Below are positions 22,401 to 32,059 of a stretch of DNA of 64,000 bases, in pieces. This stretch comes from Serinus canaria (taxonomy: Eukaryota; Chordata; Aves; Passeriformes; Fringillidae): the NCBI RefSeq assembly GCF_022539315.1, contig NC_066338.1:4526001-4590000 (forward strand), written 5' to 3'. Under the pieces are notes generated by a model. The model saw only the letters and a list, made by a program, of their open reading frames with translations, did not search any database and was not told where the DNA came from. The position numbers and the translations under genes were made by a program. How positions within the stretch are numbered: position 1 is the first letter of the stretch; each line of letters opens with the position of its first letter.

Positions 22401-22665
22401 CAGTCACAATCGGATGTTCCTGCCACTCCTTCCCAGTCAAGCTCACCTCAGCTTCTAACAAAGTCAACTGTTGTGATCCCCCCGTCACTCCAGCAATGGA
22501 AACAGGTTCTGTCCCCACGTGTTCCGATGGCATTAAGGTACACTGTGATCCAGTGTCAACCAACGCTTCATAATCTTGTGGCTCTGATGTGCCAGGCCAT
22601 CTGATCCACACCTTCCAAAAGACCCGATTTTCCCGTGCCTCTTCCTGACTAGAGGCAGGGCCCCT
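19486..22665 (-). CDS. pol: ERV-L pol: protease, reverse transcriptase, RNase H, integrase
   Basis: About 1,059 codons are open from just after the gag UAG, in the same frame as gag. The protease active site Leu-Val-Asp-Thr-Gly-Ser lies near residue 35. The reverse transcriptase has the YIDD box, and RNase H has TDGSC and YTDS. Integrase follows with an H-x4-H...C-x2-C zinc site, the D-D-E residues (QIDY, SDNGTHF, GKVERYN) and a C-terminal domain to a stop at 19486. All expected catalytic residues are present. The first Met/Val start inside is a GTG at 22611, so expression more likely comes as a Gag-Pol readthrough product; this is inferred from frame identity. The protein would copy the element's RNA into DNA and insert it. 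Confidence 0.88.
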   Translation of the reverse strand, partial: RGPASSQEEARENRVFWKVWIRWPGTSEPQDYEALVDTGSQCTLMPSEHVGTEPVSIAGVTGGSQQLTLLEAEVSLTGKEWQEHPIVTGPEALCILGIDFLRNGYYKDPKGFRWAFGIAAVEMEGIKQLNTLSGLSENPSAVGLLKVEEQRVPIATSTVHRRQYRTNRDAVIPIHKMIRELESQGVVSKTHSPFNSPIWPVRKSDGEWRLTVDYRALNEVTPPLSAAVPDILELQYELESKAAKWYATIDIANAFFSIPLAAECRPQFAFTWRGVQYTWNRLPQGWKHSPTICHGLIQAALEEGEAPEHLQYIDDIIVWGNTAIEVFKKGEKIIHILLKAGFAIKKSKVKGPAREIQFLGVKWQDGRRQIPTDVINKITAMSPPTDKKETQAFLGAIGFWRMHIPEYSQIVRPLYLVTRKKNDFHWGPEQQQAFVQIKQEIAHAVALGPVRTGPDVKNVLYSAAGSHGLSWSLWQKLPGETRGRPLGFWSRSYRGSEDNYTPTEKEILAAYEGVQAASEVVGTEAQLLLAPRLPVLGWMFRGKVPSTHHATNATWSKWTALITQRARIGKLNRPGILEIITNWPEGESFSVADEEQEPVTRVEEAPPYNQLPAEETRYALFTDGSCRVIGMKRRWKAAVWSPTRRVAEATEGEGESSQFAEIKAIQLALGIAERERWPRLYLYTDSWMVANALWGWLKRWKEANWQCRGKPIWAAEEWKDIATRLEKLPVKVRHVDAHVPRSRANEEQQNNQQVHQAAKIGELKIDLDWEHKGELFLARWAHDASGHQGRDATYKWARDRGVDLTMDSISQVIRDCETCAAIKQAKRVKPLWYGGRWSKYKYGEAWQIDYITLPQTRQGKRYVLTMVEATTGWLETYPVSHATARNTILGLEKQVLWRHGTPERIESDNGTHFKNNLINTWAREHGIEWVYHIPYHAPAAGKVERYNGLLKTTLKALGGGSLKNWEQHLAKATWLVNTRGSTNRAGPAQSELLNIVDGDKAPVAHVRGLLGKTVWINPASSTDKPIRGIVFAQGPGYTWWIMQKDGTTRCVPQGDLIVG

Positions 22666-24423
22666 CTAAGTCAGATTGTCCTTCTTTCCTTGGGCGTGTG
22701 CCTTAGAAGTTCCTTCAAGGGGATCGGACATGTCATCGTCATCATCATACTTAACATCTCGGCTACGAGCAACCGGAGCTGCTCTCTTTTTGCTGATACT
22801 TCCTCTTTCCTTCAAATCACGCACCCGTTGTACCAAAGCAGCGGTGGGTTTTCTGTCCCATCTCCTCATGTCTTCTCCAGACTCGCGCAGAAAGGCCCAT
22901 AACTCAGCCCGTGGGGTGTACCTTCTCTGCCCATCAAAGGAGCGCCAACGTTGGATACCAGGGCTTCTAATTTGTACAGCCGAGATTTGAATAAGGTCCT
23001 CCTTAATCTCTTCCCGGAGTTTCTTATGATTCTCCTCTATTTTGTCATCTAGTTTCTGCAGTCGGGTTTCCACTGCTGCAATTCTGGCATGAGTTGGGCC
23101 ATGCACAGAATCTGCATACGCTCGAAGCTTCTTTGACATATCGAGCACAGTCTCATATGTATCATCCCGCTTCATTATTGCTAGGGCAGAAGCGTATTCA
23201 GGTGGCCCAAGTCGCACAAGTTTCCTCCACATTACAGGTGTGCATGGTACCAGGTCCGGATCCCTAGTTGTTATATCTGAGAAAATGAGCTCTGCCACCG
23301 CCATCTCTCTCAGGTGTTGGATTCCCTGTTCTATGGTCTTCCAACGTGTCTGCTGTATATAGAGATCATCTGCACATAAGTATCTTTGTGCTACACTATC
23401 CAGGACCCATTCCCAGAGGCTGTGAGGGCTAGCCCTGCTCATCATACCTTGATCGATGACAGGATCATGTGACAGGGATCCCAAATGCCTCGCTTCAGTA
23501 CCATCCAACATTGTAACCTCCCCTGCAGCATCCCAAAGGCGGACTAACCAACTAATTATAGATTCGTCAGGTTGTCGTCTGTAATCCTTTCTTAAGCCTC
23601 TGAGGTCCTTCAGAGAAAAGGAGTCAGTATTGGCTCCAGAACCTGTGCCCCTTGATGTGGCCTCTGATTTTGGTGAGGATCCTTCTCCGGCATCATCATC
23701 ATCATCATCCTCCACCTTTCGATCGGTCTTGCTTTTACACTTCCCACCACTTGTATTAGCTGCAACAGCCATGGGTTGAGGCCTATTGTCTGATTCAGCT
23801 GCTAGCCTGGAGCCTGGGATGTTAGCTGCAGCCTGGGTCACTGGGATAGTAACCAACTTATCTCCCTGTTCCCTTTCTGCTATCTGCTGTTCCACAGTAT
23901 CTAACAGAGTACGGTAGACAAACGCCAAGGCCCAGCTCACTGCAGTGATCCTTTCCTCCTTAGTATTACCATGGCACTTCTCCCTCAAATACTTTGCCAC
24001 CTCGACTGAGTTCTGAATTTGATCAGATGGGAAGTCCCAGTCTATAGGATCAGAAAATTCCTTTAAAGCCTGGCCCATATCCTCCCATTTCCCACTCCAG
24101 TCAAGATTTTTCCTGCTTTGTTTTACTCCCAAATCAGGAGTCTCTCTAACCCCTCTCGAAATCTCAGCTTTCATTTTATATATACTCCAGACAGTATAGA
24201 GAAGGCTTAGTAAATTAAATGCCAGAAAGATGGGGAAATTCAGGGGAAATTCAATATTTTCTAATAGAGATGTCAACAATTCGGGGGAGAAGAAGGAAGA
24301 CGAAAGCTGAAAAGCCCCTTCTTCTTCTTCTTCTCCCCAAACAAACTGAGTACAAAGCCAGGTCAACAATTTATACATTCTTGAAACAAAGTCCAGCATT
24401 TTAAACCCCCGACAAATCATCAC
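22666..24423 (-). CDS. gag: ERV-L gag
   Basis: Open for 585 codons from ATG 24423 to TAG at 22666-22668. Near residues 63-83 there is a hydrophobic stretch that could span a membrane (PIFLAFNLLSLLYTVWSIY), which is unusual for a Gag. A mid-region carries an acidic run of six Asp. A capsid-like part follows (DLRGLRKDYRRQPDESIISW and onward), then a predicted coiled-coil (ETRLQKLDDKIEENHKKLRE) and a basic tail. No CCHC zinc knuckle is seen, as in other ERV-L Gags. Its position between primer-binding site and pol fixes the role as particle structural protein. The frame is intact; the domain limits are inferred. Confidence 0.8.
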   Translation of the reverse strand: MMICRGFKMLDFVSRMYKLLTWLCTQFVWGEEEEEGAFQLSSSFFSPELLTSLLENIEFPLNFPIFLAFNLLSLLYTVWSIYKMKAEISRGVRETPDLGVKQSRKNLDWSGKWEDMGQALKEFSDPIDWDFPSDQIQNSVEVAKYLREKCHGNTKEERITAVSWALAFVYRTLLDTVEQQIAEREQGDKLVTIPVTQAAANIPGSRLAAESDNRPQPMAVAANTSGGKCKSKTDRKVEDDDDDDAGEGSSPKSEATSRGTGSGANTDSFSLKDLRGLRKDYRRQPDESIISWLVRLWDAAGEVTMLDGTEARHLGSLSHDPVIDQGMMSRASPHSLWEWVLDSVAQRYLCADDLYIQQTRWKTIEQGIQHLREMAVAELIFSDITTRDPDLVPCTPVMWRKLVRLGPPEYASALAIMKRDDTYETVLDMSKKLRAYADSVHGPTHARIAAVETRLQKLDDKIEENHKKLREEIKEDLIQISAVQIRSPGIQRWRSFDGQRRYTPRAELWAFLRESGEDMRRWDRKPTAALVQRVRDLKERGSISKKRAAPVARSRDVKYDDDDDMSDPLEGTSKAHAQGKKDNLT

Positions 24424-24686
24424 ACATAAGGCCAGCCCAATGACTATTCTGGTTAATGCCCCCGCCTACAAAAATAACTTATTAGGGATAACACCAGAGC
24501 TATTTTTGGGTAAGGAAATAACCCTAGGGACCACAAAGGTAATAAAACTTCAAACACCCCTAGGGACCAGAAATACCGGCAGGCTTTCACCCCAAATGAC
24601 ATTATGAATTACCAATATGCCCACGAAACAACCAGAACCAAAAATATTATTGTTATAGGTTTTTTTCCACTGTCTTTGGCCTCCGT
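24424..24686 (-). other. ERV-L untranslated leader
   Basis: Between the primer-binding site and the gag ATG there is about 260 bases of A- and C-rich (plus-strand) sequence without a long frame. This is the expected place for splice and packaging signals, none of which I can point to. Confidence 0.5.
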
Positions 24687-24704
24687 TTCCCGGCCAACGC
24701 ACCA
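24687..24704 (-). promoter_or_regulatory. ERV-L primer-binding site, tRNA-Gly
   Basis: On the minus strand it reads TGGTGCGTTGGCCGGGAA, which is the exact complement of the tRNA-Gly (UCC) 3' end as I know it. It lies ten bases inside the right-hand (5') LTR. Confidence 0.75.
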
Positions 24705-24714
24705 AAAAGTTAAC

Positions 24715-25154
24715 TGTCCTGGTTTAGGACAAATTAGGGGAAATCTCCGAAAGGGAGTCCCCTACAAACAAACCTCCAACCACCCCTCCCCCAATACCGG
24801 GTTCGGGAAGGAATTCCTCGGAGGAGCAAAGTGGAAAATAAAACCTATTTAATAACAAGTAACAAAGGAACACTCCCCAACACAAAAAAAAGAAAAAAGA
24901 AACCAGGCAGTGTTGTGGAGGGTGCTGAGCGTCTCTCGCAGACTCCGGGGGGTCCTGGACGTCCCAGGTCAGGTCCGGAGCCGGTACGGTATCTTCAGGG
25001 GAGGGTAAGAAAGAGGGAAAGGAAAAAAAAAAGAAGAGCGCAAAAGAAAGCAAGCCAGCCAAGCTAAGCAGCAGCAGCAAGCAAAAGCAAAAGCAGCCAG
25101 CCAGCTAAGCAGCAGCAGCCAGCCAGCCAAAAGCCAAAGCCGAGGTGCCCGGTC

Positions 25155-25185
<31 letters not shown>

Positions 25186-25269
25186 CGGCAAGACGGCCGG
25201 GGGTGGGGAGGGGGAAGAAAGGCCAGACACAACACACGATATTGGGATAAAGGCTGTCACCCCACGACA
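24715..25269 (-). mobile_element. 5' LTR of the ERV-L
   Basis: Same ends as the 3' LTR, 555 bp. Its U3/R/U5 would hold the element's promoter. The right boundary joins the truncated env of another provirus with no duplication of target bases. Confidence 0.85.
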
Positions 25270-26078
25270 CTCAGTCAACATCCAACCCGATCCAATTGTT
25301 TCAATGCCACTGCTGAAGCCACTTGGGGTAAAAACAAACCTGCTGAAACCCTTTTTGCAGCTTTCCAAGGCATGAAATCACTCCTACAGTTTTCATCATA
25401 ATGATGAGCAGATCTTGTTCCTCTATGTTTCTTTTTCATGACTGCTTTAGCAGTAGGTGCTGTCACAGTGAGCATCCCAATGCTACATGGGCTACCTTCA
25501 AGGAGTGATGGAATGCCCTGCCAAGCCCTATCTCCACAGATGAGCCAATATCCCTTTGGCAATTGTCATGGATATTGGTCAGCCTCAGAAAGCACATCCC
25601 AACTGTTTGAATAATTACACCAAAAACTTAAATTTCTGTACGCAAAATAATGGGGAGTGACATTGTATTTTGGAGGATCACCTTCTCGCCAATCACTGGT
25701 TATAAAGGTAATGCAAAAATCCATTGTTAAAGAACCAAGGATTTCCAATTCTTGTGGTTCAGATACTGCTTTGGGAAGTTCTTTGACCCAGACGTTCCAA
25801 TTCAATATAAGATTGCTCCCATTATCAATTTCACCAGGCTTACCATTAGATTGTTTTTTAATCAAAGGCAAATCATTTACTGGCACACCGACCAGACAGG
25901 TTGAGAAAGGCTTTTCTGGTTCCAAATTAGACAAACATATGGTATCCGAGCCTGCTGCCTTGGCTAAGGTCACCCAAACATTTGTCTTTGGTTGTTCCAC
26001 AGGCAAATCTGCATGACAAAAAACAATTAAAACCCACCAAAACCAACATACAACTTGCATTTTCTCCATCTTATTCAT
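25270..26078 (-). pseudogene. env: Alpharetrovirus-like env, truncated
   Basis: Two open stretches on the minus strand, broken by a stop near 25566, give an Env surface subunit. One (25566-26078) starts with a signal peptide and an N-terminal part with Asn-linked glycosylation sites and conserved Cys. The other (25275-25562) holds a conserved Cys-Gly-Asp-Arg-Ala-Trp segment, a basic cleavage-like region and the beginning of a hydrophobic fusion-peptide-like stretch. The transmembrane subunit is gone because the ERV-L LTR begins at 25269. Family resemblance is to avian alpharetrovirus envelopes. It cannot make a complete envelope as it stands. Confidence 0.75.
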
Positions 26079-26354
26079 GAGCTAAATTTTGGCAGAATCC
26101 TTACGTATATATCAATTTTAAAATTTTACCTTAAACAAAACAAAACCCTGAACATTTGCCAAAAGTCAGCTCTACGAAACAAACATTTGACATACAATTG
26201 ACACACTTATAAATAGCATTAACACAAAATCAGAAACTGCAGGCTCCACAAACCCAACAATTGACACACAGAGTAAATAACAGAAAATCAGAGTTTGCAG
26301 TTTCCACCGATGAACAAGGAGCGTCAGGCGTGACCGGGGATCCCTCTGTTGGGC

Positions 26355-27235
26355 TCACGTCTGCGTACTTGCTTCCTCGGTTTTGGACCCGAGGAAGCAA
26401 GTACGTTCCTCAGCACGTTCTAGGGTGCGATACTGTTTGACATTCTTGGCTGGGACCCACTTAATTCCTGCACCTGTGGAGACAGAAGCATAGCCTTTGC
26501 CCCAAGTGATTAGTCGGAAAGGACCTTCAATTTGTCCTGTCTCAGGGTTTCTAATTAAAACAGGGGGATTTTCTTTCAGCTTCACCTGTGTGTTATTTGA
26601 AAAATGCCTAAAAATTGGTGGATCAGGTTCTGCAAAAGAGCTGTTTAAAAAATTAAAAACATACAAAGCTTTGTTCAACCTCATCTGTGGTGTGACCTCT
26701 ACTCCCCCCCTCTGTTGATCTAGAATGTGTTTTAATGTCTGATGTGTCCGCTCAATAATTGCCTGACTTGTGGGAGAGTGAGGAATACCAAGGATGTGAT
26801 GAACACCCCATTCTTTTAAAAATGTGGCCAATTTTTGAGATATATATGCGGGACCATTGTCGGTTTTTACTTCTTGGGGCTCACCCAATGAAGCAAAAGC
26901 TTGCAAAAAATGATGACAGTCATGATTACCTGTTTCACCTGTGTGAAGGGAAGCAAAAACTGCACCAGAGAACGTGTCCACTGAAACATGAATGTTTTTA
27001 AATTTACCAAAGGAAGGGTATTTAGTGATATCCGTTTGCCATAACTGCAGGCTTTGCAAACCTCGTGGGTTGACCGCTCCTGTAGAAACAGGAGGCTGCC
27101 CAAGCTGACAGTCAGGGCAAGTACTGATGATTGCCTTGGCTTGACTTTTGGAAATCTGAAACATTAGCACAAGTGCTTGTGCGTTTTGATGAAAAAAGGC
27201 ATGACTCAGTTTAGCTTGTTCAAAAATGTTTGGCA
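26355..27235 (-). pseudogene. Retroviral integrase region of the decayed provirus
   Basis: Minus-strand frame 26355-27170, open further upstream to about 27235, has an H-x3-H...C-x2-C zinc site. The catalytic D-D-E set is seen in TDITKY, KTDNGPAY and AIIERTHQ, followed by a tryptophan-containing C-terminal domain. The integrase part itself reads cleanly, but its pol context is broken up- and downstream, so it is scored as part of a pseudogene. The function in a live virus would be insertion of viral DNA. Confidence 0.78.
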
Positions 27236-27522
27236 GTGTTTGAAATAACCATTGTCAGTTTGTCCGCTCTCGCGTTTCCTTCCACTAAAAATCCAGGAAG
27301 CGAAGAATGAGCCCTAATGTGAGAAACAAAATATGGATTAGTTCTGTATTGCAAAGTTGTATAAAAACATGAAAGCCAATGATATAAAGTGTCATTACCA
27401 ACATCCTTCAAAACTGATCCTTCTAATCTCTTAACTACATTAGCAACATAAGCAGAATCTGTGATTAAATTAAAAGGTTGTGGAAAGAGTTGAAAAGCCC
27501 GAACCAGCAGCAAGCTCAACAA
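27220..27522 (-). pseudogene. RNase H fragment of the decayed provirus
   Basis: About 100 open codons include the TDSAYV box of retroviral RNase H and, further on, an H-I-R-A-H-S-S-L-P-G segment before the integrase. The first catalytic Asp (TDGS type) lies upstream in a separate frame near 27620, so the domain is split. Confidence 0.7.
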
Positions 27523-27667
27523 TCTGAGGAGATCCTTCTACTGCTTGAATGTCTGACATCCAAGCATTTGTTTTTTGATTCAACCAAGTTACAACTGATT
27601 TGTGACTCCTGCCAGAGCCATCAGTGAAAAGAGTTACTGCGTTTAATGGTTCTTCACTTAATTTAGG

Positions 27668-28490
27668 TTACTCTCTAAAACTCAATTTTGCTTGCAGTAA
27701 TTTGTGAGCTGGGTAATGAACAGAACAAACACCTGGGAAATTCAACAATGCATACTGCAAATCATCAGAATTTTGCATTGCCCAATTAAGATAATCTTTT
27801 TTCAATGGTAAATAGATAACTGCAAATTCTTGACCTGCCAAACCGAACAATCTTGTTCTGGCCTTAATTACAATTTGTGCTATCATCTCTAAAACTGTAA
27901 AGACAGTCTTTGGAAACCTGTAGGGAAGAAAAATCCATTCTATTATTAACAAAGGATTTATCTCAGAAGGGTCCCACTGAAAAATGAGACCACAAAGTTG
28001 CATTTTTCCTCCTAAAATTGCAAAAAAGAAAGGCTTCTCTGGAATGCAGCGATGAGCTTGTCGTCTTTGGAGAGCTTCCATGACCTTATCAAGGGCTGCA
28101 CGAGCTTCAGGTGTTAAAGTTCTAGGAGAGTTGATGTCGCAACTTCCTCTCAGCAAATCGAAAAGTGGACCCAGTTCATCACTGGTAATTCCCAAAACAG
28201 GTCTGACCCAACTGGTTTCTCCTAGAAGCTGTTGTAAGTCTTGCAGATTGCTGACACTGGTCCGGAGCTGTACCTTCTGTGGTGTAATTGTTTTTTCAGT
28301 CATCTTCCATCCCAGATATTTCCAGGGTGGAACTTCTTGGGTTTTTGTTGTAGAAATTTCAAGTCCAGCATTTTGGATTTCAGCAACAACACTAGCGCAG
28401 GTTTGCTCCATCTCTGTCTGCGTTGGAGCTGCGATGAGCAAATCATCCATGTAGTGTAAAATCATGGATCTTGGATACTTCTGTCAAGCT
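27668..28490 (-). pseudogene. Reverse transcriptase C-terminal half, decayed provirus
   Basis: The open frame begins in the polymerase core at the YMDD box (HYMDDLLIAAP) and continues through the thumb and connection domains to a stop at 27668. The fingers and front of the palm are absent: just upstream the sequence switches to capsid-derived gag. That marks an internal deletion. Confidence 0.8.
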
Positions 28491-31206
28491 GGAGACAAAG
28501 CTTGTGCAACAAGACTTGTTATCAGAGTCTAACTGCACAGGACCAACAGACTTTTCCCAAATTTTTTCTTGTTTTTCTAGGGCCTTTTCAATTTTTTCCA
28601 TTTGTTGTGCCAAATTATCTCCCAATGTTTTTCTTAGCTTTTCTTGAGAATCTGCAATTTGCTTTCCAAAAGCATTAACTTGCACGTTAGCAAGATGTTG
28701 TGGTGAGGTGAGCCTACTGCAAGCTGTTAGCATCTGTGTAACAGTTGGAGGCTGATCAGGTAGAGGTAAAATAATTTTTCTACATTTGTCATTAATATTT
28801 ACAGAAGCAAGGTTTTGTACAATATAGGAGTGTGCTCATTCATCTGGACATTGTCTTTCAACTGCTTGGGTTAATCTGTCTAGGAAAGAACCATAGGATT
28901 CTGTTTCACCTTGTCTGATAGTGGTATGAGCATTTACATGGGTACCAGCTGGCTCAACTGAAAATAAAGCTTCTCTAGCAGCATCTTTAATATCTGTTAG
29001 TACAGTTCGAGGCAATTCCGCTTGATTTTCTGGCCTATGGAAAGGTGAATCACCTGCTAATTGGGGAACATCAAACTCATCATAAGGAGTATTTTCATAT
29101 CTTTCAACCAATTTCCTAAGAAGTTTTTTCCATTGTAATTCCCATAAAATATATTGTGAATTGGTTAAAATCAGAGATGCCACATATCGACAATCAGCAG
29201 GGACTAAGTCATAAGAATTAAATATACTTTTCAACACACTATCAAAATAGGAAGAAGAGAACCCACTCTCTTTCAAAGCTTGACGAAGTTCTTTTATATC
29301 ATGGTGAGAAAGAGATTCAAATCGTGGATTTTCATCATTACAACCATATCTTACAGGTAATGCAAGGAATTGTTCCTTTGAATCCAAATCCTTTTCTAAA
29401 TTTTGATTAATATTAGACCAATTAGGTAATTGCAATGGAACGTTTGCCTTTGATTTAGATTGCTTTTTGTTTTTCCCTCTCACCACTCCTGTGTCTGATG
29501 CAGGGGAACAGGTAGCACAGTCAGTCTCATCAGCTGTCCCAGGAACTCTGCCAAGATCCAAGTTCTTCTTGGCAGAGGTGTTGCTGTAGAAACAAACTTT
29601 CCTGGGCTCTCTGCCAAGAAGCACCGGGGAGGAAAGCTCCAAGTCCTTGGCATCACTGCCACACGAGCAACGCGCCTCCCCGGGAGCCCTGCCAGGAAGA
29701 GCAGAGGAGGAAGACTCCACATTCTCACCAACCCCCCCTGCAATGGAGGTAGCAGCTGAGGAATGTGTTGTATTTGTTACAGAAAGAGAGCCAGAGCCTG
29801 ATAAATCACGCCTCAATTCACTAAATCTGGTTTCATTAGGGTCATACGAATTGGTCTGTTCTCGAGCTGCAGACCCAGAATTCGTATTTGTGACCCTTTC
29901 CAATGAGCTGTTACAAGTTCCACACCGTATCCCTGCCCGTGGAGATACAGCTGGAAAATCCCCAGCTCCAAGCTGTGCTCCCGACCTGCTGTTTTCCCCC
30001 CCAGCAGCAAATGAGACAGACCTCAAGGTCTCTGAGCGATCTGTTTGTTTTTCCACAGAAATTTTTCTAAAGTCTCCTGCCTCCCCTCCATGCATCTCTC
30101 TGGGCAGAGCCATCCTGGCCCGCTCGGCCCCTGGCTGCCGCCCGCCGCCTCTGTGCCCCCCCCTGTCCCCGCTCGCTCCTCTGCAGGCAGAGCCAAATCC
30201 AAAGCCCCTCCACTGCCTGCATCCGGAGGCTGGGGAACCACAGACGGTAAAAACCCTGGGAGAGTCTTAGGTGGGGGATCCACGCAAAAAGAATTCTCAG
30301 GTCTACAAAGCAATTTGCCCGCCTGAACTCGATCCGAGGGGGTGTCTTCCCAGGAAGGGGAAGCAGCGGCAGGAGTGACCCCCACCACCCCTCAGCCAGG
30401 CAGAGCAGACCCAGAGCTCGCCTCGGCAGACCCTGCCGGCACAACCTCAGCACAAGATCCAGCCGCAGTTTGTCTAGGACAGGAACAGGGCACAGAAACA
30501 GCAGCCCCTGATTTGCAAAGCCTCCCCAGACTCTCATCTCCCGGACCCGCTCAACTCCCATCCTTCCCAGAACACGACCCCCAACCCCCACAGTCTCAGA
30601 ATGCAAAGAAAATCCCAAACGCTTTCCCGGACATTCCAGGGGCGGAGGATTTCGCGGAGGAATGGGAGGACAGCCTGTCATAGCATCAGTGACGCAGGGA
30701 ATCCCGGAAGAGACAGAGGACACAACCAAAGCAGGAAGCTGATCCGATTCCCCCCTCCTGGGGATCGGGGTACTGTCCACACTGCCTGGAGAAACCGCGG
30801 ATGCACCAGAAGGGAAGGAACCCCGAACAAAACCCGAGGTCCTCCCAGAAGAGGACGACGGCTCAGCACCACTCGGAGTCAACGTCTCAGAACCAGGTGT
30901 TCTGTTTTGGCGTTCGAGAAAGTCTCTATTACGATCAATTGGTTTAAAACTCTCCACTAAAGCTCTAGAAACAGGCTTTAGTTTGATCACAGTCTGTTCC
31001 CTTTTGAGAGTGAATAGATTATAAAGTTTCCAGTTTATATGGTCCCAAAAATCAAAAGTAAAAGCAGACTGCAAGTCTATATTTTGAGTATTCGGTTTTA
31101 CCCAGATTAATAAGTCTTTTAGTACATGTTTTGAGATATTTGAACGTCCTTTATCCTGTAAAATTTTCTCAAGCTGGTAAAAAAACGTCCCATTCTATCT
31201 TAGATA
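28491..31206 (-). pseudogene. gag: gag of the decayed provirus, broken
   Basis: A likely start ATG lies at 31193 (Met-Gly, so probably myristoylated), with a T homopolymer right after it where the frame is lost. Matrix-like sequence follows to about 30870, then a Pro/Ser-rich region that uses three frames. The longest open part (28836-30113) covers Ser-rich linker and capsid, including the major homology region near its end (GETESYGSFLDRL). An in-frame TGA at 28836 separates this from the capsid C-terminal part, which carries a charged coiled-coil (28500-28800). No zinc knuckle is left because of the deletion into pol. Confidence 0.75.
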
Positions 31207-31409
31207 GATGATTTCCATCACGTAGCCCAAAAGCTTCTAAGATTACTATTTATTATTTACAAGGACATCAGGTGCAGACGACAAAGGGGACGATCTATTC
31301 CTCTTGTTAGCGACCTGGGCCTGCAGCGACCGAGTTATCTACGTTTTTCTCCTTTTTAATCCTCTAGTCATGATTTTCTTTTTTTTAAATTTTCTATTCT
31401 AACTAAAGT

Positions 31410-31427
31410 CCTCACAGAGGGGCACCA
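31410..31427 (-). promoter_or_regulatory. Primer-binding site of the decayed provirus, tRNA-Met-like
   Basis: On the minus strand it reads TGGTGCCCCTCTGTGAGG, two bases inside the LTR. Elongator tRNA-Met 3' ends are the closest I know, with small differences; the tRNA choice is tentative. Confidence 0.5.
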
Positions 31428-31429
31428 TT

Positions 31430-31743
31430 TGCCGCCGGCCGGGGGCTATGTACAAATCACGAACGGGACGGGGCTGCTGTGGAACGTGCCTTGAGCTGTT
31501 TTATTTGTCAGCATCACTCTCATTCCATGGCTATGACAATGGGAAGTTGCGAGCAGCTCACATCCCAAGCAGCAGACAAAGGACCTAATGTTACAACTTA
31601 CTTTATAACTTTTTTGACCAATCACACAAAGCAAAAGCATACTGACAGCGGTTCCATCCAACCACTATAAGCACACGTACCTTTAGTTAAAACAATGCTT
31701 GCTTATTTCGAATACAATGCCTGCTTGTAAGCCTTAAAACACA
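31430..31743 (-). mobile_element. 5' LTR of the decayed provirus
   Basis: On the minus strand it runs from TGTGTTTTAAGG to GGCGGCA, about 314 bp. A TATA-like TATAAAGTAAG and an AAATAAAAC polyadenylation signal sit in the right order. The left end is set by the primer-binding site; the right end is approximate. Confidence 0.6.
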
Positions 31744-32059
31744 ATGCACAGAGCTCTATTATTAAGCTTCAAACTTCCTAATATCTTGCTAAATAAACTT
31801 TTCTGCAGCTTAGGAAGTTATCCTAGGCAAGCGTTAATACATGGACCATTGTTCTACTCGTCCTTGCTTTTCTACATTTTAAGTAATTTTTCTGCTGACC
31901 TATCTTATGGCTATTGCTTAGCTCTAATCACAGTTGTGCTGTCTCTGAGGCCTGCCTTTTGCAGCTTTCCCATAACCCTCGAATTTTATGGATTCCCACA
32001 GGTGGCTACCACTCACCTTCTTCCAAAGAACTTGGATTTTGCACTTTTCATTCCCTGTA
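31744..32059. other. No gene recognised
   Basis: AT-rich sequence between the provirus and the tandem repeats; no frame or family is recognised. Confidence 0.4.

Larger units (their letters stand above)
18754..25269 (-). mobile_element. ERV-L (class III) provirus, near full length
   Basis: Two LTRs in the same orientation (18754-19320 and 24715-25269) bracket gag and pol, with a primer-binding site inside the right LTR and a purine tract (AAGGGGTGGAG) inside the left. There is no env, as usual for ERV-L. The LTRs differ by a few substitutions and changes in A, G and AGC-repeat tracts, and both reading frames are open, so the insertion looks young. The flanks do not match: zinc-finger gene C lies on the left and alpharetrovirus-like env on the right, with no target-site duplication. 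Confidence 0.85.
25270..31743 (-). mobile_element. Decayed alpharetrovirus-like provirus, 3' truncated
   Basis: The order on the minus strand is LTR (31430-31743), primer-binding site, gag, pol and env. An internal deletion joins capsid to mid-reverse transcriptase near 28490, removing nucleocapsid, protease and the front of RT. Stops and frameshifts occur in every gene. The end of env and the 3' LTR are missing at the ERV-L boundary. Confidence 0.8.

Noticed and set aside
29647..30960. Plus-strand open frames of 113-207 codons opposite the decayed provirus gag
   Set aside because: Shadows of the minus-strand Ser/Pro-rich gag linker.
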